This document shows positions 53,340 through 64,000 of a stretch of DNA of 64,000 nucleotides, one piece after another (position 1 is the first letter of the stretch; every line of letters begins with the position of its first letter). The position numbers and the translations under genes were made by a program. Under the pieces are notes generated by a model. It saw nothing but the letters and a program-made list of their open reading frames with translations. It ran no database searches and was not told where the DNA came from. This DNA is from Hymenopellis radicata (Eukaryota; Basidiomycota; Agaricomycetes; Agaricales; Physalacriaceae). The stretch is taken from NCBI GenBank assembly GCA_015501595.1, contig JADNRX010000205.1, positions 33,873 through 97,872 of the forward strand, read 5' to 3'.

Positions 53340-54818
53340 ATGTCGGACACGTCGCCCATCCAGCGCCTTCCTGCCGAGCTCATTCTTCATGCATTTACTA
53401 TGGCATTGGAGGAATTGGGGGAAAGAGGCTATGCACCTACAAATCCCTCCCCCACAGATCTTCCCTGGTCCTTGACCAAAGTTTGTCGTCTCTGGCGTAA
53501 GCTGGCCACTGATTACCCCGCCTATGGACACACATGGACGTTCGAATCGACCTGGTGTACGGTTCAATGACGCCCAGGTTTGCCAATGATCCTGTGTCAC
53601 TTCTCCGTACAGCCCTCGAGCGATCCGGGCGGACTCCTCTGCATATATGCTACGCCGATCCAAATCCGCGATTCTATGGGTGGAGAGGTCCTCGAATGTA
53701 CTCATACACCGACCTCGTGACGGCGGGTGATACGTTGTTTACACTTCTCATCGTCAATGCGAATCGCTGGAGAAAAGCTGAACTCAGGCTTTCGCGTCCC
53801 CATATATCTGTCCTGCGTTCCGTTCGTGGATATCTGCCAATGCTACGATCAATTACGCTTGACACCTCAGACATTGGCGATGATGGGCACATCACAAACA
53901 TTCCGTTAGACGCGTTTGAACTTGCGCCGTCTCTAGAAGTCATGAAGGTTGACATGAACTTCAACCCCCGGGCCTTCATCCCTTTCCATCTGAAGCCCGT
54001 CCTGCCGTCCCTTACCACGTTCTCCGACCACCGCACTTGCACGTTCGGGATGTGGCCCAGTTACTTCGCCGTCCTATCCACTCCATCGATTCGTATCTGC
54101 GAAATCCGCTTCCTAGAAATAGCAGAAGGTGAGAGGCAAGAGTTGGAGGCCCTTCCGCCAGGTAAACAATGGATATCGCCTGTTGAAGACTTCACCATGT
54201 GTTGTGACCTTCTCCTTCGCCACCTCACTCTCCCTAACCTGCAAGCAATGACCCTTGGCTACAACGGCGAATGCTTCGTCCAGGCGCGCGATTTCCTCCC
54301 AACTTTCCGCGATGTCTTGACTCGTTCAAAGTCTCCCCTCACGCATCTTTGTCTGTGCAACATTGTCGAGGATGAGACCATCTTGGAGGTAGTTCCTACC
54401 ATTGACACCAGACGTGTCTTTCGTTGGCAGCAGCTTGGACACCTGGACGTGGCGTTATAGCCAGATCATTCAAGACCTGATCGTCCGTCTGCAGACGCGC
54501 ACGTACAAGGGAAGTGGGTTCGATGTACTGCCCCGACTCGAGTCGTTTGACGTCACCGTCTATGATTGCCGCGACAAGGAGGATCTGTTCTTCATTAACA
54601 AGACTTTCGTTGATATGGTTGTGGATCGTGCGCGCAACGGACATCTACGTTCGGTCAACATATTCGGGGTCTTGCCCACGTCTAACCCACGTCTTGAAGG
54701 TTTGGCTCAGGATGGGGTAGAGGAACTTCGCAAATTGCGCCAAGAGTTGGGAATGGTGATAGATATATCGGTGGAGAGCAGTGGTGAAGAGGACGCCATC
54801 CGGAAGTCATATATATGA
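53340..54818 (+). CDS. F-box protein, frameshifted
   Basis: The ATG at 53340 starts MSDTSPIQRLPAELILHAF, the F-box (LPxEL...F), continuing to WSLTKVCRLWRKLATDYPA. The frame then shifts by one missing base near 53530 (TATGGACACACATG where YPALWTHMDV is expected) into a long frame with FANDPVSLLRTALERSG, LHICYADPNPRF, RSITLDTSD, and leucine-rich-repeat-like segments to HLTLPNLQAMTLGYNG. A second frame change near 54455 leads to YSQIIQDLIVRLQTRTY, FDVLPRLESFDVTVYDC and a stop at 54816. The overall layout is that of agaric F-box/LRR genes, substrate receptors of SCF ubiquitin ligases. The target is unknown. Either two sequencing indels or a decaying gene. Confidence 0.75.
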
Positions 54819-55820
54819 CCTTTTAGATCTCCTCGTTGCAATGTGAATCCGAGATTGCTTTTGCATCATGCACCGGGGCAGAATTAATACCTAAATGGGT
54901 AAGCCAATCTCTATGCCGTGATATGACCTCTGTCATACGGACTACCAACCATCATCATCGCTCTGTTCCTGTCCAGGTCTTGGACATTTTCCCCCTGCAT
55001 CATAGGGTGCCCATCATACACCGCCCACGGACGGACCATTCCAGGGAACCTGACTACCTGCTTGTCTCGTCGGCCCGTGGGCGCCGATATATGTATGTCC
55101 GGTTTTTCTTCTATTGCGTGTTTGCAAGCTTTTTGTTAGCAAGGTTAGCCGAGCGTGCGTCCCGTGCTTGATCCACACAGTCCACAAGTGTACAATCTAC
55201 TGCCATTCCCACACTGTAAATCAATCACTCCGATCTCGGATTGCTCCTGGGTCACAACCAATAACAAAGGCGCGGATAACCCTAGGACTATTCGCCAATA
55301 CCACAATTCTTCCCGAACAGAATATGTCACGAAAGAGGCTTCGCGACCCACTCTTGATTCGAGATGAACATCGTCATGTGTTCCGCCACCTTCAAGTTTC
55401 CGAATAGCAAGAAGGTTCGCTCTTGCTGGCCTTCTCCGAGATCCGGAGTAGTTCGCGCATCGCCCTAAGACCCGTCTGCTCTAACCGAAACAGGACGGCG
55501 CGACGTTGTCTGTGCTTCGGTGACTAACAAGAGCCAGATCGTCTTTGTAAACCGCAGTCCGGCCTGTGCGTGGTCGACCTTCTAAATATTCTTGATTCTG
55601 ATAACACGCGTAGGTTGGTGAATGCGACGACGCAATGCTATAAGGCTAGAGCGTCAGAAGTAGAAAGAAGCCGGAAGGGTCTATCACGGAACGGACCTCT
55701 CCCTCCCTTGATTCCGGAGCTCTCCAGAGCAAGCAATTCTATCTCCATCGCGTCGAATCAATTTGATATATATAACCTGACAATGGTGTGGGGTTGTTCC
55801 TTCTCTTCTGTTCCGCCACC
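54819..55820. other. intergenic, no gene seen
   Basis: 1 kb between the two F-box genes. No supported frame. Confidence 0.4.
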
Positions 55821-57124
55821 ATGTCCTCATTGATGTCTCGTCTCACTTTAGGATTCGCCGTCTGCTCAAAGTCTGGTACGAGGGCATTTCAGATCGCACG
55901 CGTCTCTTTCTCACAGACTGCAGCTCAAAATGCGGACCTTCACCTACCCCAGGAGCTTTTGGATCTCATCGTAGATGAGTTGCACGCTGACGTCCGCTCA
56001 CTACGCGCTTGTGCCCTCACTGGACGTCCACTCCTTCACCGCGCCCGTGCACATCTGTTCCGCGAACTCGTTCTCACGCCTGTATCGGCTCAGCGCGCGT
56101 CGCCGTCTCCACACTTATACCCATACGTGCAGCGCCTCCGTCTCATCGGGTTAGGAAACCGCGGTACCGACCAATGGAGCGCCCAATCTCGCACCCTCGA
56201 CATCGTATCGCAGATGACAAACGTCCGCGAAGTGTCTGTCATTAACGTCGAGCTGACCCTATTGTACGATCTACACTGGGCATCCACGATTGACACCCTC
56301 TTCCTGAACATCCTGCGCGTCGAGAGCCGCACCGTGTTTTTTGATCTTATGAAGCAGTTCCCAAATTTGCGGCATTTCAGCTTCTACCAATTCCACACGC
56401 TAGGCGAGGAGGATAGTGGTGATGGGATGGAGCCGGCGAAGGAGAAGATCCGATTAAAGATGCTCGAGGTTTGCTTCACGTACTCGCGTTCGGACGTCGT
56501 GGATATTTTGATCCACCCGAGAAGTCCGTTCTCGTTGGAGGACTTGGCGACGTTAATCATCAAGCCCAAGGCGAGCGATGTAGACGCTCTGAGCCGGATT
56601 AGGGACATGCTGGCGGTTACTGGAGAAGCGCTCACTACGTTGGATATAGGACCATTCAGGATGCATAGCGTTAATGGTACGTACTGGTGCACTTCTTGAT
56701 TGTTCTGACGGCTTAAGACTGCGCAGAAGACTTGCCAATTTTGGATTTGACGCGTCTGCGCATTTTACATATCGCTATCTCAGATAGGGTCATTCATCAA
56801 GCGCTGCTCACATGGTGGACGTCTGTATTCGCATCGCGGCGAGAGAAGTGGGCGTTAGAGGACCTCACCATAACTGTCCTACTCCACTTCTACGACTGGG
56901 ACTCTTTGACGGCTCACGGTTCATCGCACTTCTTTTCCGCGAGGCAGAAATGGGACGAATTAGCGAAGGTGCTATGCCAATTGGCTATGCGGAAGGTATA
57001 CGTGAAGTTGGAGTTGAGGGAGGGTCCTGAACGATTTCTGAACGAAGTGAAGGATGTTGTGGATAGTGCCTTCGGAGTGTTAAGAGTTCAAGGTGTTGAG
57101 GTAGTGGTAGAGAAGCAAGGGTAG
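55821..57124 (+). CDS. F-box-like protein
   Basis: The ATG at 55821 stands in a strong context (GCCACCATGTCC). Exon 1 encodes MSSLMSRLTLGF, then the F-box-like LHLPQELLDLIVDELHADV, LRACALTGRPLLHRARAHLF, repeats such as LYPYVQRLRLIG, VSVINVELTLLYDL, FPNLRHFSFYQFH, LEDLATLIIKPKA, and ends IGPFRMHSVN. A 48-nt intron (about 56677-56725) leads to exon 2 with LPILDLTRLRILHIAISD, WWTSVFASRREKWALEDLTI and a C-terminal LKMRK-like helical end. The frame is intact. The N-terminal F-box with later leucine-rich repeats matches the expanded agaric family of presumed SCF receptors. No partner can be named. Confidence 0.78.
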
Positions 57125-57967
57125 AGTCAGCGTTGCTAACAATCCTTGTAACAATCCGAGAATGGTTTGTTTGAAATGTGTCCAGAGAAGTAACTTCAAG
57201 GAAGGCATAGTTGAATCTTAGCACAGCCTCCACACGCTCGCACCTCCCGTCCTGGCAAGGAGCAAGACGGAATGATCTGGGACGATCTATATTTCATGTC
57301 TCTTGAGCTAATGAATCCTTGTAGAGGCGCCTCATCTGCAGACTGCAGGGTGTTTGAGACGTGTCTCCGATTGAGAAGCTGGCTAACAGGTACAACCAGT
57401 GTTTATTCTGCATTTCTGCTTCCATGAGAAATGAGAAGAGCCGGTGATAGCACGATAGATGGGTAGTAAGATATAGATTCGCGAGCGACAATCAGGGGCG
57501 ACAGGCAAACGTGACTCGCCACGTGGCGTGCGGCCTCAACCCAACCTACTTTCTTCTGCGCCATCAAGTGCCGCGCGCCACTCCATTGCTTGCTCCTAAG
57601 CGACAATCTTCCCGACATGGCTGCTGAACTGCGCTATATGCACTATATCTGCGACTCTCTCATTTGAGTGAGAGTTATATCGTCAAGCAATCCGGCAGGC
57701 GACTTTCTATGTCGATGGTCCGAGCTGATATGCGGGAAGTCCGTTTCTGGGTATACAACCTGGTGATATTTACTCTCATGGAAAAATCCCTCTTCTAAGG
57801 ATTTGATTCACAGCGTAGTCATTGTTCTATAAGCTGATGCCCGTCCTGACGCAATCAATCGCCGTGCTCAAGGTTGCTCTTAAGGCACTTGATGGGACCC
57901 TACGATGTATAAAAACACACTTAACAGCATCAGAACTCTATTCTTCTCTCTATTCACCCCCGACGAC
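57125..57967. other. intergenic, promoter of small gene at 57968
   Basis: No supported gene. A TATAAAAA lies at 57908-57915. Confidence 0.45.
57908..57915 (+). promoter_or_regulatory. TATA box
   Basis: TATAAAAA 53 bp upstream of the ATG at 57968. The upstream in-frame ATG at 57905 overlaps this box and is therefore unlikely to be the start. Confidence 0.6.
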
Positions 57968-58504
57968 ATGACAAGACACCGGAAAGACCGCGCGCGCCGA
58001 CTTACTGGTGGCATCCTTCACCCCGTCGACTGTGAGTTACTCTCAGTTGAATTGCCAAGGAATAATAACTCAGTTACTACAGATGTTCGCAGAGCAAGGT
58101 CCGAGCGACGCATGAAAGAAGGCCACGGCCAACCCTTCTTTCCTCAGAACAGTAAACCAGACATCCCGCCGCACATAAGTCCGACCCCACAAGCACACCG
58201 ATCCGGCGACCCATACGAAAACCGACGTCTCCCGTTCTCAAACGCTTTGCCCGTTTACTCTTCGCCCTCTACACCTCACGTTCACCTTCCACCGATGAAC
58301 AGTACCCAACAGTACGCCTACACTGTAGCGCCTCAGCCCGTGCAGTACGCCCATCCCGACATATACTCTCGATATCCGTCGTATAGCGTGATGACGAACG
58401 AGGTCCCGCCACCTGTCCCACCGAAGGACTTTATCCCGGAGCGCGTCAATCGAACTCCGTTGATCTTTCAGTATCAATCGCCTCCCGATGCCTGGAGGTA
58501 TTAA
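57968..58504 (+). CDS. hypothetical Pro/Tyr-rich protein
   Basis: 178 residues from ATG 57968 (MTRHRKDRARRLTGG), chosen because the earlier ATG falls in the TATA box. After a basic head come VDCELLSVELPRNN, a polar middle, then Pro/Tyr/Ser-rich sequence with PVYSSPSTPHVHLPPMN, YAYTVAPQPVQYAHPDIYS and VPPPVPPKDFIPERV (a PPPVPPK SH3-type ligand). No domain is known. It is likely disordered and possibly a scaffold or cell-periphery protein. A related gene at 59189 begins with the same KDR head, has the same TATA spacing and also has a Tyr/Pro-rich end, so the two look like a tandem duplication that has diverged. Confidence 0.6.
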   Translation: MTRHRKDRARRLTGGILHPVDCELLSVELPRNNNSVTTDVRRARSERRMKEGHGQPFFPQNSKPDIPPHISPTPQAHRSGDPYENRRLPFSNALPVYSSPSTPHVHLPPMNSTQQYAYTVAPQPVQYAHPDIYSRYPSYSVMTNEVPPPVPPKDFIPERVNRTPLIFQYQSPPDAWRY

Positions 58505-59188
58505 GTGATCAGAGCGTTACACCTTCTAGTTATTTCTGCATATGCCATTGCTTATCTTCTATCCTTCTTCAAATGTATGACTCTTCCATTACGCCGATGT
58601 TGCTACTTGTATCTTCAATTGAATATGATTCATTTCTGAGCACGCATGACATGATGTTCTACCCACTCGGAGACCTAATCTTCTCGGTGCTATGCCAGAG
58701 AGCGAGCCACAATCCTATGACCACGTTCCTTCTATTTATTTTAGTGTCTAGAGGAAAAAAGACGCACCACCATGCAGAACTGGCTCAGAGGTGCTGGTCT
58801 TTCACTTGATGTCAAGCCAAAGGGAGAAACTGTCACCCGCCTAGTTACAGCGACACTCTCATGCCTTCCCAGGCTGTTTCTACGGCACATTACGAGAACT
58901 CGTTGATTATTTTCTCTGCGCCACGCCTTTCTGTGTTTCAGGTTCTCCTCCTTTCAGACCTGGTCTAATCGATTATCGGTACATCTCAATCCTGCCTCCC
59001 CCCTTACCACCCCACCAGTCATCTGATAGTCGAAATCGCAGTGACTGAACCCATTCGTTTAAAGAGCTGATCCCCGTCATGTTCAGATCATTCTCCGTCC
59101 TGTTAAGGCACTCGATGCACCCTCCCTCTATAAATGTAGCTGCCCTGGGCTAAAACTGTATAGTACGACGCCCCCCCCCCCCCCCCCA
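58505..59188. other. intergenic with poly-C tract
   Basis: No gene. TATAAAT lies at 59129-59135 and a run of about 18 C at 59171-59188 directly abuts the next ATG. Confidence 0.5.
59129..59135 (+). promoter_or_regulatory. TATA box
   Basis: TATAAAT 60 bp upstream of the ATG at 59189, comparable in position to the box of the paralogue at 57968. Confidence 0.55.
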
Positions 59189-59788
59189 TGCTCAACAACT
59201 GGAAAGACCGCGTGAGCGGATACGTTCGCGGGACAATCGAACATGAGAACTTCCTCTTGCTTGATGGCCAATATGACTCAGAATACATCTTCTATATTGC
59301 CAGGTCGGCAACAAGCTGTACAAGCTCGTCGAGACGCAGTACATGCCGAACGTGACAGACAACGACGAGAGACCGAGTATTATCAGTCCGCTCGCTTCTT
59401 TCCCAGAGAGGCCGGCCGCTATGAGCGCCCAGGGCGGACCCACGATCCACGATATGCGGAGCGCGTAGCATCTCACCAACACTATTATAAGCCCACAACA
59501 GACGAGGAGCGCTATCGATTCGCTGCACGCCGAGAAGTAGTGGAAGAGCATGGATTTTATAGCGGCTACGACCAACCACATAGTCGGCGCGACTATCACC
59601 GCTATCCGCCTGCCCCGCCGGTTACCTATCCGCCTGTGCATCCGTGGGGAAGCACACCATACTATCAGCAGTATACGAATCACGATCGTGGCCTATATCG
59701 ACCAAGTCCTGCTGAGCTAATGCGCGAGGGTGGCTACACACCTTCTATACTGCACAAGCAGGGAAGTTTGAGCGACAACGTTGTTTGA
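59189..59788 (+). CDS. hypothetical Tyr/Arg/Pro-rich protein, paralogue of 57968
   Basis: The ATG at 59189 follows a poly-C run at once. The start MLNNWKDRVSGYVRGTIEHE resembles the neighbour's KDR head, then FLLLDGQYDSEYIFYIA. The next coding block (RQQAVQARRDAVHAERD, EYYQSARFFPREAGRYE, QHYYKPTTDEERYRFAAR) is one base out of register near 59300; its later part is YHRYPPAPPVTYPPVHPW, RPSPAELMREGGYTPS, ending GSLSDNVV at 59788. The Tyr/Pro-rich C-terminal style matches 57968-58504. No domain is recognised. Confidence 0.5.
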
Positions 59789-60591
59789 TCCTACATTACC
59801 TATGCATTCCATCTCTGTATATCGTGTATGCCCCTCGTACTCCAATCATATACTCTTTTGTCTGTCGTAGAGACCGAAGCACAACGCCAAGGTGTAACAA
59901 GATGGGAGGAGCAAAAAGCGAGCACGGTGGGAGGACCAACCAGAATCTACCCTTCGCGGTGCGCGAGGGAGCCAGATGCCCTGAGAGGGTACATGTACAA
60001 CACTTGGTCGAGAAGAATAGGGGTTGACAAAAAAGCGATGCAGACCCATCTATCAAGTTGGGGAAGAAGAATATGTAGCAGCACAGGCGGCCGAAGAGAG
60101 CACAGGGAGACTTGGCGACGTCTCGCGACTTACTGGCGAAGTTGAGCCAGAGGCGTACTGTTACTCTAGAAGTTTCGTCCACCAAAAAAAAAAAAAAAAA
60201 CCAAACAAACGAAGGACAACCGCAGAAGTCGGCAGAAGCCGGGCCGCGAGACATTAAAGCTCCGCTACTCCGCTCGGACTTCCCTGGTGTTTTAGCGGCC
60301 TCTTTTTCTTCATTTCTCACCAAGTCTTGGCGGCATGCTCTCATGCGTCACTCCGACTAGACGGCCATCACGCCGTCCTGTTCAGATATCTGCGATTTCG
60401 GCCCTAGACGCCCGATACGTGACTTGTCCCTCAAAAGGCAGGTCTTATGGGGTGCTGTGCCTTCCTTGTTCTTGTTCTCAAGCTCCGTTGTCTAGGCGAC
60501 AGCGAACATAATAAAGCTCGAGCTGTGGCCTTTCCCCCTTTCTCCTCCATTCTCTCAGACACGCTACGCTATCTTTTCGCCAGCACTCACG
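59789..60591. other. intergenic with poly-A tract
   Basis: No supported gene; a frame of 182 residues on the minus strand (59796-60344) is low-complexity and lacks likeness. A run of about 16-18 A at 60183-60200. Confidence 0.4.
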
Positions 60592-61000
60592 ATGACTTCT
60601 TCCAGCGATGCGTCGCAAGAGCTTCAATCATTCGACCTTGAACCAAACATCGGCGATGGAATGTTCCACTGCTTATTCCGCGATACGTGTCCTGGACTCG
60701 CCGCTTTTCCGACCCAAGAACTGCTTCTGAATCATTACTCTCGTGTCCATTCCCAGGACGTTGTCACAGTAAGCTCATTCTACTTTCAACGCCATTTCCT
60801 CTCACGACGCCACCAAAGATCACAGTCGAAGACCCGGACGGCGTTCAGCAGACAAACATCTACTATGGAAGTGAGGGCGCTGCGGATCACAATGTAGATG
60901 CGGCTTCGCTTGAGATTTTGGTGAGCCGTCCCTGTTCAGTTCAGAAACGAACCACGAACCTGACCATGGTGTAGACCACCCAGATGAAATCCATAAGTCT
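60592..61000 (+). CDS. zinc-finger-like protein, partial model
   Basis: The ATG at 60592 starts MTSSSDASQELQSFDLEP, then FHCLFRDTCPGLAAFPTQELLLNHYSRVH in pieces that give a C-x5-C...H-x4-H C2H2-like site (Cys in HCLFRDTC, His in LNHYSRVH). After a 50-nt intron the frame continues ITVEDPDGVQQTNIYYGSE and AADHNVDAASLEIL to about 60918, then a second intron is likely. Downstream exons (61080-61400, with CENQCCVLTLHPAKVLFS and HTRGFSCADPCRFQD) seem to belong to this or a related gene, but the joins are not secure. Likely a nuclear protein. Confidence 0.5.
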
Positions 61001-62021
61001 TGCCGAGACTCGCTCTTTGATGATCATGTTTTTACCACACTGCTTATTGCACTACAAATTGAATCAATTCTTCTTGTTTCACGTTGATCTCTGCTCGTTT
61101 AACGACTTCATACTTCCGAGCAGTGGCGCCGAAATCATTGCTAACCTCGACAAACATTGAGTCGAGTATATTCTTCAAGCGGAAAATTGACTCTTGCGAA
61201 AACCAGTGTTGTGTACTTACTCTACATCCAGCGAAGGTCCTTTTCTCGGAGCGCATCACTGTTATACAAGCATACGCGAGGCTTCTCCTGCGCTGATCCT
61301 TGTCGCTTTCAAGATATGGTCGGCTGGTCGACGCTTCCAGGCGGCGTCACTGCAAACCTATACATGACACGCTCCGCACCTGTATGCAGAACTCCCTTAC
61401 TGACCCTCTGATAGGACCGGGCAGCTTCCTGCCAAGGATACAAAGACTTCCTTCGCCGCATCTTTCCTTCTGAGGAGAATGAAGTACTAGCCTCCGTTTG
61501 TCAACCACTCTCAAGTCATAGTCAGTGCCAGTACAGCTCTAGTCTTTGTGACATGTGTACAGTCCTGATGTAGTTTGCCTCTGATGACGTAATGAAACAG
61601 CCTTTCCTTCCAACCATCACCAGCTTTTCCCGTTGAAGTGGAATCTCTAAAGATCTTCGCCTTGAACAATAAGCTGAGCGTCTTGTTTATCGAACAAAGG
61701 CTTCCAGCCATACAATTCAATCAGCCGGCGCAAAATCCTCTTCGACGCGACTGCCCCTACGCCCCAAATACGTTACTCGTTTTCCACATCGCTGCCTCTC
61801 TCCACATCGTAACCGCTCGTGGGATCGATTTCAAGATCAGACTAAGTGTTCGCTTTGTGTTAACAAAAACGAGGATCCACCAATCCCTTGTTCTCGTCTG
61901 TTGTTCTCGCGGCCTTGTTCGAAGCTCTATAAAGCGGCATAACCGACCTCCCAGAACAACTCACCGATTTACACTCTTCGCCTGATAACATCCTCCGGCG
62001 ACGACTTTCACGAAACACGAC
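61001..62021. other. unresolved exons or intergenic
   Basis: Short coding-like pieces near 61130-61400 may be exons of the preceding gene. The remainder up to the ATG at 62022 shows nothing secure. Confidence 0.35.
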
Positions 62022-63013
62022 ATGGCAGATAACGTGGCGGAGGAACGCATCGACCTCGACGATCCCAGGTATCCTCCTGAACTGTACCACCACGTCCAGG
62101 ACATGATCAACCAGCTCTCGACGGGCCACCAGGAAGTTTCCGGCCAGTTCCCTGTACCCGTACGTGATTCGTCTTCATCGGCGATTGTTTGAATTCGACT
62201 GGCTGTCAATCAGATTTCCCTTTGCCCTACTCTTGGCGAAAATTCACCAGTCTATTGCCCATATGTCCGCCTCCGAAGATCGAAATCGCCTTCAAAACCT
62301 TGAAGAACAGAATCTACTACGACAAACGCCGCTCGCCGCAGCCGTTATATAAGACGGAAGCCGCTTGGATCCAACATCATTGGAGAAGGGTTCACGGGAA
62401 TGTCGTTATACCTGTTCCAGCTCCGAGTAGCAAAGTGCGCCAGGTATGCTGTGTCGTCTTCTCTCTGCCCATGCTATGATTGAATGACATCCAAGAGCAG
62501 TCGTGGAGCAACCAAGGAAGTCTATCGCTGTCCACTAAATGATACACGGAGTGCGAAGGCAGGGTGCGAATCCTGGGCGTACAGGAGTGTCAAGGGCTAC
62601 TGTGAGAATCACTTTCATCTTGTGCACTGCGCCATCGAGACACGCTATATGACCGACTGGCCGTGGCAGCATGGCGACCTTCCCTGGATGACCGGTCAGC
62701 TTCCGCTCGCAGACGAGGAACTGCGGGATTACATCTACCGCGTTGTAGACCGTCATGGGCCACCATCTATGCCGATCTTGTCCTCGGTCATCTCCACCCT
62801 ATGCCTCATCATACTTTGGAGGACTTGGTTGACGAGTGGCGGAGAACAGATCCAGAGTTTGTACGCGCATTTAGCTTGTTCGAGGAGGAGAACTCGCTTT
62901 CTGGATCTTGCTTCACCTCGCCGATGTTCCTAGCTCTATCGGGATTCTCTTCGCCAGGGACTAGTCCTAAGGACATTGTTGTCGATTCCCCCGAGTACAT
63001 TACGATTGATTAA
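62022..63013 (+). CDS. hypothetical zinc-finger-like protein
   Basis: The ATG at 62022 starts MADNVAEERIDLDDPRYPP, then ELYHHVQDMINQLSTGHQE. An intron ends near 62214 and FPLPYSWRKFTSLLPICPPP, KTLKNRIYYDKRRSPQPLYK, WIQHHWRRVHGN and VPAPSSKVRQ follow, then another intron and the cysteine/histidine module YRCPLNDTRSAKAGC ... GYCENHFHLVHC (C2-x-H2-like). The end needs a one-base step near 62757 to reach ATIYADLVLGHLHPMPHHTL, EDLVDEWRRTDPEFVRAFS and a final acidic DIVVDSPEYITID at 63013. The Cys/His spacing matches the neighbour at 60592 loosely. No named family. Confidence 0.6.
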
Positions 63014-63185
63014 TAGACGATTTGTTAGAATGTGAATTCCATTGCCCAGATAAAACGAAACGATAACAACACGAGTGGGATAGCAGGTCGAGTAGCAGGT
63101 TGGTGATACAGATGAGATGACGCGAAAATGATATAAAGATATACCTATGCAAGACGTGCGGGAAGACGGGAATATCGAATGAACA
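63014..63185. other. convergent 3' region
   Basis: Short spacer between two convergent genes. Confidence 0.5.
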
Positions 63186-64000
63186 TCATATCCACCTCAG
63201 GGTCTTGGCGGAAGCACCGACATACGGAAAGTCTGGGAAATGCTTCCCATGCTCGTCCCGTTCTGATGCTCCTCGCCTGAGGGGATCAAACAGATGCGCG
63301 TCGGTGTCTGAATGGGAGGCGAAGCTGTATGCTTTGTGAGTTTCGTCAATAAGAAACAGAATAAGACTCACGCGCTAGCGTCGTCGTCGCCTTGCAGCCT
63401 TGGAATATACGGTGGCTGGGTCATCCGGTCTTGCACGGGTCTCCAATCGATCCTTTTAAACCAAGGGTGCTCGAGTATCTCGGATACCCCTCGTGCCTTG
63501 TTCCCGAGCCTCCGTTTTGGGTGGATGCACATTAGACTCACGACGAGGGCCTTGGCCAGGGGACGGAGTATATCACGGACGGCCATTCTATGTACTGGGC
63601 CCGGCGAGGATGCTTTTGTACATGGCGTCGAGTCGGGCTTTGGCGTCGGGGAAATAGAAGCCGGGATGTGGTATGGGGTGGTGCCGACGAGGAGCTCGAA
63701 CATGAGGACGCCGAAGGAGTAATAGTCCACGGAGTGATTGTATTCCTTTCCTAGAAGGATCTGCCGGGAATATCAGCACTGTGACAAGTCATTGGGCAAA
63801 CACAACCTACCTCCGGGGCGATGTAATCCGGCGTTCCGACTAGTGATTTCGAAAATGTGCGGCGGTTGGCCAAGCCAAAGTCTGCAAGTTTAATATGCCC
63901 GTCCCGTCCAATGAGGATGTTCTCCGTCTTCAAGTCGCGATACATGATCTTCAGTTCATGTAAGAAGACTAGAGCGATAAGAATCTCGCATAGGTAGAAT
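63186..64000 (-). CDS. AGC-type serine/threonine protein kinase, C-terminal part
   Basis: Incomplete at the window edge: it begins inside the catalytic domain at [18 protein letters not shown]. The catalytic loop is [13 protein letters not shown] is in KLADFGLAN, the activation segment is [12 protein letters not shown], then after an intron [20 protein letters not shown]. The stretch around PYHI...MYKSILAG needs two frame steps near 63590-63680. The lower lobe ends HPKRRLGN and [19 protein letters not shown]. An AGC C-terminal tail [20 protein letters not shown] runs to FPDFPYV, the hydrophobic motif, and the stop at 63186. The hydrophobic motif has Pro where Ser/Thr normally stands, so it would not be phosphorylated in the usual way. 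PKA-, Sch9- or related membership is not decided. Confidence 0.78.

Noticed and set aside
57905..57967. Upstream in-frame ATG of the Pro/Tyr-rich gene
   Set aside because: It overlaps the TATA box, so it would lie upstream of transcription start.
59796..60344. 182-residue minus-strand ORF
   Set aside because: Contains a long Phe run from the poly-A tract and no conserved block.

Overview
The window is nuclear DNA of a filamentous basidiomycete, most likely a mushroom-forming agaricomycete. The reasons are short phase-preserving introns (about 45-65 nt, GT...AG), compact genes on both strands, typical TATA boxes close to ATG codons, and several protein families common in agaric genomes: single-pass membrane proteins with a YDDRD/CxDC ectodomain, small secreted HsbA-like proteins, F-box genes, and a DDE transposase of an agaric type. 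No prokaryotic, plasmid, rRNA or CRISPR feature was seen.

Layout. (A) 0.3-6.9 kb: three tandem copies of one membrane-protein family, decaying from one frameshifted copy to one nonsense copy to one split by an insertion. Between them lie two inverted tRNA-like short repeats. (B) 7-22 kb: a transposon-dominated block. It holds a 418-bp MITE with 33-bp inverted ends, a 1,071-bp non-autonomous hAT-type element with a perfect 8-bp target duplication, remnants of a RanBP2-zinc-finger gene and an RRM gene, a set of long palindromes, a damaged DDE-transposase gene with a convergent RING-like gene 35 bp away, and a gag-only LTR element lying against a truncated CLASP fragment. (C) 22.4-32.6 kb: a genic block with two inverted NmrA-like paralogues flanking Rheb and a phosphate:H+ symporter, then a small secreted protein, RNase H1 and a reductase relic. 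(D) 33.0-35.7 kb: a 2.6-kb TIR transposon containing a second element full of TAGCGGG repeats. (E) 35.9-49.9 kb: ordinary genes including a GPI-type secreted protein, a TfdA-like dioxygenase, an UNC93-like membrane protein, a six-hairpin glycosidase, an NTF2-like protein and an Ayr1-like SDR. (F) 52-64 kb: a secreted HsbA-like protein, two F-box genes, a pair of short related genes, zinc-finger-like genes and the 3' part of an AGC kinase running off the right edge.

The genes form no single pathway. Rheb and the phosphate transporter are nutrient-signalling and uptake genes but are probably neighbours by chance. A recurring pattern is that otherwise conserved reading frames are broken by single-base changes, mostly one missing base. 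This may reflect uncorrected long-read indels rather than widespread pseudogenes, and it limits how far any single break can be interpreted.
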